Of a stretch of 44,077 nt of DNA, positions 31,751-40,177 are shown one piece after another. The stretch is from Clostridiaceae bacterium (GTDB lineage: Bacteria > Bacillota > Clostridia > Saccharofermentanales > DTU023): positions 1 through 44,077 of the forward strand of contig JAAZJH010000052.1 of NCBI GenBank assembly GCA_012800435.1, given 5' to 3'. Made by a program: the position numbers and the translations under genes. Within the stretch, counting starts at the first letter, position 1; every line of letters starts with the position of its first letter. The notes under the pieces are model-generated. The model saw nothing but the letters and a program-made list of their open reading frames with translations, had not been told where the DNA came from and did no database searches.

Positions 31751-32832
31751 CTCGCCGAAAGGTGAACATATCAAAGGACGATGATCGTCAACGTCGTAGA
31801 AGCCGCTCGGAACGCAATGTGCAAAGCCGTCGAAATGCTTCGAAAGCGATATCAAAAAGGTCTTCTGCTTCGTCAAACAAAAAACGTTCGAACGTTGCCG
31901 CAAAGCGCAAAAAAGCAAAGCCTTATCTCAGTACAAAAGGAGCACAAGAAGGGTATCCTCAAACGTATGCTCGTTGGCAGACTGAAGATGAGAGGAAACG
32001 TCAAAGAGCCCGCGAACGTTTTAAATCGTTCTTTTTCGGCAGGGTTTTAAAGATCATCTTGGTTTTAGCGATCATAATTGCTCTTGCCGCATTTATCATG
32101 TACTATCCCGGTTTTTACATCACGACGTTTTTGATTGAGGGCACTGAACACGTTTCGAGCGCGATTATTATGGATAGCGTAGACAAAGCGATCGGCGAAC
32201 ATTTTATCATCGGTATAGGCGGTTCTACAGCGCAGTGGTTCGGACTAAGATACGGCGCGATAGAACAGCACATTTTAGAAAGCAACCCAATACTGCGCGA
32301 GGTACGTGTTGCTTTTCGGTTTCCGTCAAAGATTGTTATTGAAGCCCATGAAAAAACGGAAGTCATCGCATTGCGCGTGACGGATGGATACGCCCTGCTT
32401 GATCGGAATTTCGAAGTAATTCGTGTGATCGCTTCACCGCAATTCGATCTTCCGATTCTTGAAGGTGTTCGTCTTCTCGAGGCGCCTGAGCAGGGAAAAC
32501 CGATCGCTGTCGAAGATCCGGAGGAGTTGAACGCTGTTCTCAGTATTACGGCGGCAATGATTCGTCAGGATGAATCTGACCAAACCGGCGGGATTCTCCT
32601 AATGGACACCGTCAGAAAAATAAGGCAGGACAACAAAGAAACGTATTATCTTTTTATTCCTCTTGAGCAAGGAGGGGAGATACGTGTTAAACTGAAGGAC
32701 AACAGGTTATTACCACAGAAATTGGCCTTGTTGGCTCAATTAATCAACACGTGGCAACTCAAAGAACGGGGCACCGGTGAGCTGGACATGACCGGTGAAA
32801 GAACTGTTTTTAAACCTGATGCGGCATACTGA
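31747..32832 (+). CDS. ftsQ: Cell-division protein FtsQ/DivIB
   Basis: The 361-residue bitopic protein has a very basic cytoplasmic N-terminus of about 95 residues rich in R, K and S. One membrane span (about 100-120) follows, then a POTRA domain (FLIEGTEHVSSAIIMDSV onward, about 123-195) and a beta domain with REVRVAFRFPSKIVIEAHEKTEV, the usual FtsQ pattern. It recruits FtsL/DivIC to the septum. It follows murG with a four-base overlap. The unusually long basic tail may contact nucleoid or membrane, which is inference. Confidence 0.9.
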   Translation: MTRRKVNISKDDDRQRRRSRSERNVQSRRNASKAISKRSSASSNKKRSNVAAKRKKAKPYLSTKGAQEGYPQTYARWQTEDERKRQRARERFKSFFFGRVLKIILVLAIIIALAAFIMYYPGFYITTFLIEGTEHVSSAIIMDSVDKAIGEHFIIGIGGSTAQWFGLRYGAIEQHILESNPILREVRVAFRFPSKIVIEAHEKTEVIALRVTDGYALLDRNFEVIRVIASPQFDLPILEGVRLLEAPEQGKPIAVEDPEELNAVLSITAAMIRQDESDQTGGILLMDTVRKIRQDNKETYYLFIPLEQGGEIRVKLKDNRLLPQKLALLAQLINTWQLKERGTGELDMTGERTVFKPDAAY

Positions 32833-32889
32833 CATTTTTGAGACGTCATGACAACTTTTAGTAACTTGTCAGCTTAAGAGGAAAAATCA

Positions 32890-33261
32890 TTGTTTATTCT
32901 CATCGGCATATTGATCGGTTTAATTATCGGCCTGTTTCTGGATGTTCCCATCCCACAGGAATTGATCCCTTACTTGACGACGTTTACTCTCGTCGGTCTC
33001 GACGCGCTGACGTCCGGTTATCTGAAACTCCTTAAACAGACATTTCAGGCTCCTCGTTTTGTCTTTCGTTTGCTGGTCAACATCCTTACAGCAGGCCTTC
33101 TGACAGCACTAGGCATTCAATTGCAGTTTGACCTTGCTCTGGTGATTGCAGCCGTATTCGCATACAGAATCTTTCAAAACATCGGCAACATCGGCAATAT
33201 TTTCGCGAGGCGCTGGAAAGAGCGCAGTGCCCGTCGTACTCGCATTGACAAAGATTCATAA
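32890..33261 (+). CDS. sbp: Small basic protein Sbp (DUF1290 family)
   Basis: The 123-residue membrane protein has three hydrophobic segments (about 1-18, 28-45 and 58-92) and a basic C-terminus. LIGLIIGLFLDVPIPQELIPYLT and the NIGNIFARRW end match the small basic family found upstream of ftsZ in Firmicutes. The function is not settled. It starts at TTG 32890 with AGAGG about nine bases before. A 57-base gap separates it from ftsQ. Confidence 0.85.
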   Translation: MFILIGILIGLIIGLFLDVPIPQELIPYLTTFTLVGLDALTSGYLKLLKQTFQAPRFVFRLLVNILTAGLLTALGIQLQFDLALVIAAVFAYRIFQNIGNIGNIFARRWKERSARRTRIDKDS

Positions 33262-33397
33262 CAGCATAAGGTAAATGTGGAGCACACACGGTAACAGAAT
33301 TACTGATTGTCATATCGACTACGAAACATGTAAGCATGTCGTTACATTGTTTATTTCACAGATCAACTGATCATTTCGTCATGAATTCTTCTCAATT

Positions 33398-33462
33398 TTG
33401 ACTTGCCATAATAAGAGGCTTAAGGTAAAATGCAATTCAGGCATATTTTTATTTGATATAAT
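33398..33462 (+). promoter_or_regulatory. ftsZ: Candidate promoters of ftsZ
   Basis: TTGACT (33398-33403) with TAAGGT 17 bases on (33421-33426) is one option. A perfect TATAAT at 33457-33462 has only a weak -35 (CAATTC, 18 bases upstream) and is the other. They lie in the 275-base sbp-ftsZ gap, which supports separate expression of ftsZ. Confidence 0.45.
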
Positions 33463-33536
33463 GCTTGATATTTTTAGTTGTAAGCTTGTAATGACAATTA
33501 AATCGCACTCAATATGCGCGAAGGGAGCTCGGAACT

Positions 33537-34868
33537 GTGGCAGATTACAATTTTGATATCGGAATGAGAGATGATCTTTACGCCAGAATCCGTGTAGTCG
33601 GTGTCGGCGGTGGCGGTTGTAACGCAGTGAATCGTATGATCGATGGAGGCGTTCAGGGCATCGAGTTTATTGCCGTCAATACGGATCACCAGGCTCTGCT
33701 TAATTCGAAGGCCAGTGAGGCCATTCAGATTGGTGAGAAGGTCACACGTGGTCTTGGCGCGGGTGCTATACCTGAAATCGGGCAGAAGTCTGCAGAAGAA
33801 AATATTGAGGAAATATCGAAGGCAATTGAAGGCACCGATATGCTCTTTATCACGGCGGGCATGGGAGGCGGCACCGGAACCGGAGCGGCTCCTGTCGTTG
33901 CTGCTGCTGCTGAGAAACTAGGCATACTTACTGTTGCTGTAGTAACGATGCCTTTCCGCTTCGAAGGCGCGCGACGCAGACAGAACGCTGAAAAAGGCGT
34001 TCGTGATCTCCAGCAGCACGTCGATTCGCTGATTATTGTTCCGAACGATAAACTTTTGGAAATTGCAAGTGATGATACGTCTCTTGATGAAGCATTCGGT
34101 CTCGCGGATCGCGTTTTACAATATGGCGTGTCAAGCATCTCTGATCTAGTGGCGGTGCCCGGATTGATCAACTTGGATCTTGCCGACGTACGACGCGTCA
34201 TGACCGATGCCGGCGTCTGTCATATGGGCATTGGACGCGGAAGCGGTGAGAGCCGAGCTGCAACTGCCGTTAAGCAGGCGATGTCCAGTCCGCTTCTTGA
34301 TACGACCATTGAGGGCGCTCACAGCATCATCATAAACTTTACGGGCGGGCATGATCTCAAGATCAAAGAGATCAATGAGGCTGCCTCACAAGTGCGCGAG
34401 GCCGTTTCACCTGATGCGGATATTATCTTCGGCGCGGTAATTGATGATACGATTCAGGACGATTTGATCATTACTATTATCGCCAGCCGCTTTGAGGGTG
34501 ACGGCGTTCAGAGCCGCACGATAAAGTCGTCCTCTACGATCACATCCATCCCTTCTTATACCGCTCCGTCTCGTCCGATCGCGACGCAAAAGTCTAGTAT
34601 CGATGATCTGCCTGAGTTCTTGAAGCCGCGCCGTGAAATGCCGACTCAAAGTAGCGGACAAGCAACCGGATTTAGTCGCTCAAGCCAGAGGATGCCCGAT
34701 CAAAAAATGGTCGACGTGATCAACAGGGCACAGGATCGTGGACAACCGAGTCAGCAACCGCGCATTCTGGACGAAGCTCCTTCACCGGATCGTGACGTCA
34801 ACAGACCTAAGCAGAGCCGCTCGGAAGGGCGTGTGTTGCCATGGTTTCTGAAAGATGACGATAACTGA
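33537..34868 (+). CDS. ftsZ: Cell-division GTPase FtsZ
   Basis: The 443-residue tubulin homologue forms the Z-ring. [16 protein letters not shown], the GTP loop [15 protein letters not shown], the RRRQNAEKG segment and [15 protein letters not shown] (T7 loop catalytic region) are intact. A variable Ser/Gln-rich linker (about 320-430) leads to the conserved C-terminal peptide [10 protein letters not shown] that binds FtsA/SepF-type partners. It starts at GTG 33537 with AAGGGAG about nine bases upstream. There is no ftsA directly beside it, as in many Clostridia. Confidence 0.97.
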   Translation: MADYNFDIGMRDDLYARIRVVGVGGGGCNAVNRMIDGGVQGIEFIAVNTDHQALLNSKASEAIQIGEKVTRGLGAGAIPEIGQKSAEENIEEISKAIEGTDMLFITAGMGGGTGTGAAPVVAAAAEKLGILTVAVVTMPFRFEGARRRQNAEKGVRDLQQHVDSLIIVPNDKLLEIASDDTSLDEAFGLADRVLQYGVSSISDLVAVPGLINLDLADVRRVMTDAGVCHMGIGRGSGESRAATAVKQAMSSPLLDTTIEGAHSIIINFTGGHDLKIKEINEAASQVREAVSPDADIIFGAVIDDTIQDDLIITIIASRFEGDGVQSRTIKSSSTITSIPSYTAPSRPIATQKSSIDDLPEFLKPRREMPTQSSGQATGFSRSSQRMPDQKMVDVINRAQDRGQPSQQPRILDEAPSPDRDVNRPKQSRSEGRVLPWFLKDDDN

Positions 34869-34934
34869 GACCGGCAACCTCATATTGCCGCCCGATGTGT
34901 GTTAGGCATAGAGGGTTTTTATAGGATTGACACC

Positions 34935-34966
34935 GCGGCCGGATCTTTGGATCCGGCTGCTTTGTC
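34935..34966 (+). terminator. Terminator after ftsZ
   Basis: GCGGCCGGATC (34935-34945) pairs with GATCCGGCTGC (34950-34960, one G-T pair) around TTTG, followed by TTTGTC. The stem is strong and the T-run short. It ends the ftsZ transcript 66 bases past its stop. Confidence 0.75.
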
Positions 34967-35002
34967 TAGGTTCGTTAAACGGAATGTCATGGGAGGGTGC
35001 CC

Positions 35003-35572
35003 TTGAAGTGTCCATTTTGTGAAGCCAACAATGATAAAGTTGTTGATTCCCGACCTGCTGAAGACGGGGCTGCTATTCGGCGCCGCCGCGAATGCCTTGT
35101 TTGCAGTGCTCGTTTTACGACGTACGAAAAGATTGAGAGTCTGCCGCTCATGGTCATCAAAAAGGACGGGAGCCGGCAGCCGTTCGACCGCGAGAAGCTG
35201 CTCATGGGTATTATGAAAAGTTGCGCGAAGCGACCCGTTACGACCGAACAGATCGAACGTCTGATCGATACGATCGAACGCGTGGCAGGCAACATGATGA
35301 AGCGCGAGATCACGACGTCAAAAATCGGTGAACTGGTGCTCAGGTATCTTCGAAGTCTCGATGAAGTTGCCTACATTCGTTTTGCCTCTGTATATCGCGA
35401 CTTCGGCGACATACACTCTTTTTTCGAAGAGGTGCGCAGTCTTCAAGAACAAGAGCAACAAGTGTCTTATGTCGCAGATCCTCTCGACGACACTCATCCG
35501 GTCGATGTTGCCGCTTTAATCGATGACACCGCATCACCTGATAATACCGATACACCTGATGTCACTTTATGA
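35003..35572 (+). CDS. nrdR: Ribonucleotide-reductase repressor NrdR
   Basis: The 189-residue protein has a zinc ribbon (CPFCEANNDKVVDSR...CLVCSARFTTYE, cysteines at 3, 6, 31 and 34) and an ATP-cone domain (LPLMVIKKDGSRQPFDREKLLMGI through YRDFGDIHSFFEEV). It represses nrd operons in response to dATP. TTG 35003 gives the canonical MKCPFC start and lies six bases after GGGAGG. GTG 34997 overlaps that site. An acidic C-terminal tail of about 35 residues (from about 150) exceeds the usual length of about 150. Confidence 0.95.
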   Translation: MKCPFCEANNDKVVDSRPAEDGAAIRRRRECLVCSARFTTYEKIESLPLMVIKKDGSRQPFDREKLLMGIMKSCAKRPVTTEQIERLIDTIERVAGNMMKREITTSKIGELVLRYLRSLDEVAYIRFASVYRDFGDIHSFFEEVRSLQEQEQQVSYVADPLDDTHPVDVAALIDDTASPDNTDTPDVTL

Positions 35573-35585
35573 AAGGCAGGCCGCG

Positions 35586-36314
35586 ATGAACCGAAAACGG
35601 CGAGTGTTGGTGGTCGATGATGATCTTCACATCAGCGAGCTATTAAAAATTTATTTTGAAAAGGATGGCTTTGAAGTGACGTCATGCTATTCGGGAGACA
35701 CCGTGATTCCGACTGTGCGTTCTTTTGATCCGGACATTATTATTTTAGATTTGATGCTGCCCGGTATGAGCGGCTTCGATGTAATGCGGGCTTTACGCCG
35801 CATTTCGAGCGTTCCGGTGATCATGCTGACGGCAAGAGGCGATACTTTGGATAAAGTAGTTGGACTTGAACTGGGTGCCGATGACTATATTCTGAAACCC
35901 TTTGAGCCGAAAGAACTGTTGGCGCGTGTGAAAGCTGTGCTTCGTCGTGTCGGCGAACGAGATACGCTGCATCAGGACCGCGATCGTCGTTCAGAGGACA
36001 TGGTGGAACTTCCCGGCCTCGTGGTGGATCGTTCGCGCTATACTGCTCGCATCGGTGGTGAAGAGATCGATATGCCGCCGAAGGAACTCGAGCTTTTGTT
36101 CTTTCTTGCCTCACATCCCAATCGTGTATTCACACGCGATCAAATCTTAGAACATATTTGGGGTATTGATTTTTACGGCGAGCCGCGGACGGTAGATGTT
36201 CACATCAAGCGGATCCGCGAGAAACTCGATACGATTGATCATCCGTTGTGGCAAATTAAAACGGTATGGAGCATCGGTTACAAGTTTGAGTTGAAAGAAG
36301 ACCTTGAATCGTGA
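35586..36314 (+). CDS. OmpR-family response regulator
   Basis: The 242-residue regulator has a receiver domain (residues 1-120). Its acidic pocket is D11-D13, its phospho-acceptor D55 lies in ILDLMLPGMSG, and it has LTARG and ILKPFEPKELLARV with the conserved Lys. A winged-helix DNA-binding domain (about 140-238) carries TRDQILEHIWG, EPRTVDVHIKRIREKL and TVWSIGYKF. ATG 35586 has AGGCAGG upstream. It pairs with the kinase that overlaps its end. The regulon is unknown. Confidence 0.95.
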   Translation: MNRKRRVLVVDDDLHISELLKIYFEKDGFEVTSCYSGDTVIPTVRSFDPDIIILDLMLPGMSGFDVMRALRRISSVPVIMLTARGDTLDKVVGLELGADDYILKPFEPKELLARVKAVLRRVGERDTLHQDRDRRSEDMVELPGLVVDRSRYTARIGGEEIDMPPKELELLFFLASHPNRVFTRDQILEHIWGIDFYGEPRTVDVHIKRIREKLDTIDHPLWQIKTVWSIGYKFELKEDLES

Positions 36315-37855
36315 AGTCCAGCCTTTCCATTTACGCGCGCACGTTATTGACGATTTCCATTGCGATTCTCACGATTTTCATTGTGCTAGCGCTTATCTAT
36401 GGGACGGTTTACCGTATTTCATCAAATGAACAGTTTCGTGAAGAACTGAGACGAAATGCCATCGCGCTTTCCGAATTGAGCGCGCGGCGGATGGACGACC
36501 AGCGTCTGACGTTTACAAGTTCTGACATCACAGGGTACCTTTCTTTTGCCACGCGTTCGACGGGCGCCTTTGTCTGGGTTGTCAACTCTAACGGAGCCAT
36601 TATTTATCATACCGGCATGCCAAGTGAGACCATGGCGCTTCTTCCGAGAGAAGAAGGCGGCGCGGGCGATTACCAATTACCGAAAGAGACACGGAACACG
36701 GTACGCGCTCTTTATTGCCAACCGGCTAACAAAACGGTTTTTGAACCGTATCTTCCTAACGCTTCATCTTGGTATGTCTCAAGCGCGCCTATCGATACGT
36801 ATGGTGATAGCTATTCCGGAGAAGTTCTGCTCATGAAATCGCACAGACCTGTGAGCATCGTCGGTTTTCTGAGGGATAACAATGTACCGCTCTCGTTTTC
36901 GATCGCTTATATACTCTCACTTTTGATTATTCTTTGGCTTTCTCGGAACATCACCCATCCGATTTCTTTGCTGGCAAAAACAGCGAATGAAGTCTATCAC
37001 GGTAACCTTTCCGCACGTGTTGAAATAGGCAGAGATAAAAGGGCTCCAATGCTTGAAAGGTTGGAAGAGACAGATCGGCAAGAAGGTGCATCTCAGGCTC
37101 ATGTAAAAGAAGATGATCTGACACGTCTGGTAAGGACGTTCAATACACTAATCGCGCAGTTTGAAGAACGAGAAAGGCTTCATTCCGAATTTTTAAGCAA
37201 CGTGTCACACGATTTGCGTACTCCGGCGACGTCAATCGCCGGTTTTGTAGAAGGCATGCGCGACGGTACGATTCCTCCCGAAAAGTACGAACATAGCCTG
37301 AACATCATTAAAGACGAAGTGAATAGACTACAAAAATTGCTCAACGCTCTTTTTGAGCAAGCACATGCCATGGATGAAAAAGCGCTGCGGATGGACGCCT
37401 TTGATCTTCACGACTGGATCTCGAGTGTAGCGGGTTCGTTTGAACCGATTGTTAGGGAGAAGAATATTCACCTTATCATTGATTGGGACGATACTTCGGG
37501 TACACGCGTTCGTGTGCTCGGCGATGAAGAACAGCTTACTCGCGTACTAAACAACTGTCTTGCTAATGCGATTCGATTTGCACCCAGGGGAGGGATTGTG
37601 ATGATTCGAACAGTGATTCATTCACGTGTTGCCGAAGTCTTAGTGATCGACAACGGTCCGGGATTTCAAAGAAAAGATCTCGACTACGTTTTTGACCGTT
37701 TTTATAAAGCCGATAAATCGCGCCAGTCAGAAGGCTCAGGGCTTGGACTCTATATTGCGCGTTCAATTATTAGGAGACATGGGGAAACAATCGAAGCATC
37801 CAATTCTGATGAGTTGGGCGGCGCAAAGATCCGTTTCACTCTGTCAAGGCCATAG
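36311..37855 (+). CDS. Sensor histidine kinase
   Basis: The 514-residue membrane kinase has two spans (about 10-32 and 194-212) bracketing an extracytoplasmic sensor (about 33-193). A HAMP domain (about 213-285, enlarged with a charged insertion) and HisKA follow, with H300 in SNVSHDLRTPATS. The HATPase domain has NCLANAIRFAP (N box), IDNGPGF (G1) and GSGLGLYIARSI (G2). It phosphorylates the adjacent regulator. GTG 36311 overlaps the regulator stop by four bases. The cue is unknown, and nothing in the sensor is recognisable. Confidence 0.93.
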   Translation: MKSSLSIYARTLLTISIAILTIFIVLALIYGTVYRISSNEQFREELRRNAIALSELSARRMDDQRLTFTSSDITGYLSFATRSTGAFVWVVNSNGAIIYHTGMPSETMALLPREEGGAGDYQLPKETRNTVRALYCQPANKTVFEPYLPNASSWYVSSAPIDTYGDSYSGEVLLMKSHRPVSIVGFLRDNNVPLSFSIAYILSLLIILWLSRNITHPISLLAKTANEVYHGNLSARVEIGRDKRAPMLERLEETDRQEGASQAHVKEDDLTRLVRTFNTLIAQFEERERLHSEFLSNVSHDLRTPATSIAGFVEGMRDGTIPPEKYEHSLNIIKDEVNRLQKLLNALFEQAHAMDEKALRMDAFDLHDWISSVAGSFEPIVREKNIHLIIDWDDTSGTRVRVLGDEEQLTRVLNNCLANAIRFAPRGGIVMIRTVIHSRVAEVLVIDNGPGFQRKDLDYVFDRFYKADKSRQSEGSGLGLYIARSIIRRHGETIEASNSDELGGAKIRFTLSRP

Positions 37856-38141
37856 GAGCTATTGACGCGACAGCCGTATTCGTTTCATAGGGCGTCAGAT
37901 GTTAAGGAAGTGGAGTATTAGGGAAAGCTTGATGGTCTGCGGCAGGATTGCGAAGGATTGTTTTTTCGTTCACAATATAGTCACGTACAAAAAGTAGACT
38001 TAGCGAAGACGTACGTAACATCGTGTTTATCTGCGATGGAAGAATGACTGCTTTCATAAATACTTTCTCAGACGATGGCCTGTGTGAGCACAAGTGCACC
38101 TAAACGAAGAAGGCAGGTCGTTAGGGGGGCATGGACACAAG

Positions 38142-39497
38142 ATGAAAAATCGACGGTTATTTCGAATAGCTTGCTATCTGGCGTCTTTATTGATGATCGT
38201 TACATTGACAGCTGGTTGCTTGTCGGATCATGTTGACCCGAGAGAGAGCGCCTCGACGGAAACGCCCTTTAATCCTTCAATTTCCATATCTGAAAGTATT
38301 ATTCCAAAGACGAATCAAACTACAGTTTCAGGTGAAACGAAGCCGGATCCCATAGTAACGGTAGACAATACAATGCCCTCCGATCATTCTCGGACAGAAA
38401 CGACATCGCCTTCCGAACCGTCTTATTCGACATCTCATGATCCGGCGGAGACGACTATACCCTCAGATATCGATCCGTCTGAACTAACGTTACCGACCCT
38501 TCCTGTTGAATCTCCACTTCCTTTGCAGGAGATTTTTGAGACGATTGTCCCTACCGTGGTGTCGATTCGTGTGATCATCCCGAAAACACAACTCTATGAA
38601 CAACGTGAAGAGTTGTTTTCAGGGCTGATCGTTGAACCGGTCGGCATTGTCATCACGACGTATAGTCTTTTAGAACCTGCCCTTGATTACCGCAGCAACC
38701 TTATCCGCGGTGCGTCGATCAGTGTTTGTGTGCCCGGTTATCCGAAAGCATTTGAAGCAACGCTAACGGGTGTACATTCAATCACTGATCTGGCCATGTT
38801 GCGGATCACCAATCCGGACGGGATTCTCTTCGAAGCCGCAACGCTTTCTAAAGAGCCTTTTTTGACAGTCGGAACAACGGTTTACAGTGTTGGCTATCCG
38901 TCCGATTTAATCGCTCAGGGAGGTCTTTCAACCGGTTACGTTACTTCCATTTATAAGACCACTTATCAAGAAAATGGAGCTCCGGTAGGTCTTTTAGAGA
39001 CCGATATTCCCACACAGCCGTACTATGCGGGCGGTCCCTTGCTCAATACAAGGGGCGAAGTTGTCGGTGTTACAAGCGGATACCTCAAGCGCGTCTACCA
39101 TCATCGCTATGGCTATGCCGTGCCGTCTCCGGTTGTGTTGGATGTAATCCGCCAGATTAAGGAACGCGTGAGTCGGAAACCGGAGGAGCCAAAAAAAGCA
39201 TCCTTTGGCATTGTGGTCATGGGCGATAAAGATTACGAGGAGATTCGTGAGCGAACGGATTATCCCGAAGGTCTATACGTAACACGCATTAAACCGGAAA
39301 GTGCGGCTTACACTGCCGGCCTTTCCGATGGTGACATTCTCTTGAGTTTGAATAAAACGAGTATGGGGAGACTGGACGATCTTCTCCTCTTTATGGATGA
39401 ACAGATCGTCGGAAGTCTGGTGGAGATCAAGGCGTATCGTCCGTCAGAGAAACGTACGCTGACATTGTCTTGTTACCTTAAGGAGGAACAGCCTTGA
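38142..39497 (+). CDS. HtrA-like pseudoprotease lipoprotein (trypsin fold plus PDZ, catalytic residues missing)
   Basis: The 451-residue protein starts with a signal sequence ending in a TAGC lipobox, so it is probably lipid-anchored outside the membrane. A Ser/Thr/Pro-rich linker (about 28-125) follows, then an HtrA/DegP-like trypsin fold and a PDZ domain (about 340-450, GLYVTRIKPESAAYTAGLSDGD). In active HtrA the catalytic His is in TNNHV, Asp in DLAVL and Ser in GNSGGPL. Here the matching sites are ITTYSLLEP (no His), TDLAMLRI (D216 kept) and PYYAGGPLLN (A296 replaces Ser). It is likely a binding or scaffolding protein. The frame is open to 38094, and ATG 38142 is chosen for the signal peptide. 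Confidence 0.85.
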   Translation: MKNRRLFRIACYLASLLMIVTLTAGCLSDHVDPRESASTETPFNPSISISESIIPKTNQTTVSGETKPDPIVTVDNTMPSDHSRTETTSPSEPSYSTSHDPAETTIPSDIDPSELTLPTLPVESPLPLQEIFETIVPTVVSIRVIIPKTQLYEQREELFSGLIVEPVGIVITTYSLLEPALDYRSNLIRGASISVCVPGYPKAFEATLTGVHSITDLAMLRITNPDGILFEAATLSKEPFLTVGTTVYSVGYPSDLIAQGGLSTGYVTSIYKTTYQENGAPVGLLETDIPTQPYYAGGPLLNTRGEVVGVTSGYLKRVYHHRYGYAVPSPVVLDVIRQIKERVSRKPEEPKKASFGIVVMGDKDYEEIRERTDYPEGLYVTRIKPESAAYTAGLSDGDILLSLNKTSMGRLDDLLLFMDEQIVGSLVEIKAYRPSEKRTLTLSCYLKEEQP

Positions 39498-40177
39498 CTT
39501 CTAAAAATAAGTTTACCGATGCCGAGCGCGCCAAAATGATTGTTGAGCGTCTTGTGGCGACGTACCCTGACGCAGCGTGTACACTCGATTTTAAATCACC
39601 TTGGGCGTTGATGGTCGGCGCTATTCTTGCCGCGCAGTGTACGGACGAACGCGTCAATAAAATAACACCTGCATTCTTTGATCGATTTCCAGATATACAA
39701 AGCGCGGCAGAAGCTGAACTTTTGGAGATAGAGTCTTTAATTCGAAGTTGTGGCCTATTCCGCAATAAGGCTCGTTCCATTCAAGGAAGCGCTGCTGTGA
39801 TCATGGAGCGCTTTGACGGTCGTATTCCGGAGACACGGGAAGATTTACTGGAACTACCCGGAATCGGGCGCAAAACAGCAAATTTGATGCTCGGCGACGC
39901 ATTTGGTCAACAGGAGATCGTCGTTGATACACACTGTAAACGCCTCGCAAAATTAATGGGATTTACGACGTCCGATGACCCTTTGGTTGTGGAACGTGAT
40001 CTTCTTAACGTCGTGCCTGAAAATGAGCGCACGCGTTGGGGTCATTTGATGGTGACCCACGGACGCGAAGTATGCAAAGCCCGATGCCGTCGTTGCCTTT
40101 CGTGCAGTGTTCGCGATCTATGTGCCTACGGCGCTTCTGTTGATATTTTCGATAAGAAAGAAGACGATTGTGTCTGA
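39494..40177 (+). CDS. nth: Endonuclease III (DNA glycosylase/AP lyase)
   Basis: The 227-residue base-excision repair enzyme removes oxidised pyrimidines. It has the helix-hairpin-helix LPGIGRKTANLMLG with the catalytic Lys, VVDTHCKRLAKLMG with the catalytic Asp, and the [4Fe-4S] motif C-x6-C-x2-C-x5-C in CKARCRRCLSCSVRDLC. The start is TTG 39494, with AGGAGGA about seven bases before, overlapping the preceding stop by four bases. It is coupled to the HtrA-like gene and to recG. Confidence 0.96.
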   Translation: MTSKNKFTDAERAKMIVERLVATYPDAACTLDFKSPWALMVGAILAAQCTDERVNKITPAFFDRFPDIQSAAEAELLEIESLIRSCGLFRNKARSIQGSAAVIMERFDGRIPETREDLLELPGIGRKTANLMLGDAFGQQEIVVDTHCKRLAKLMGFTTSDDPLVVERDLLNVVPENERTRWGHLMVTHGREVCKARCRRCLSCSVRDLCAYGASVDIFDKKEDDCV

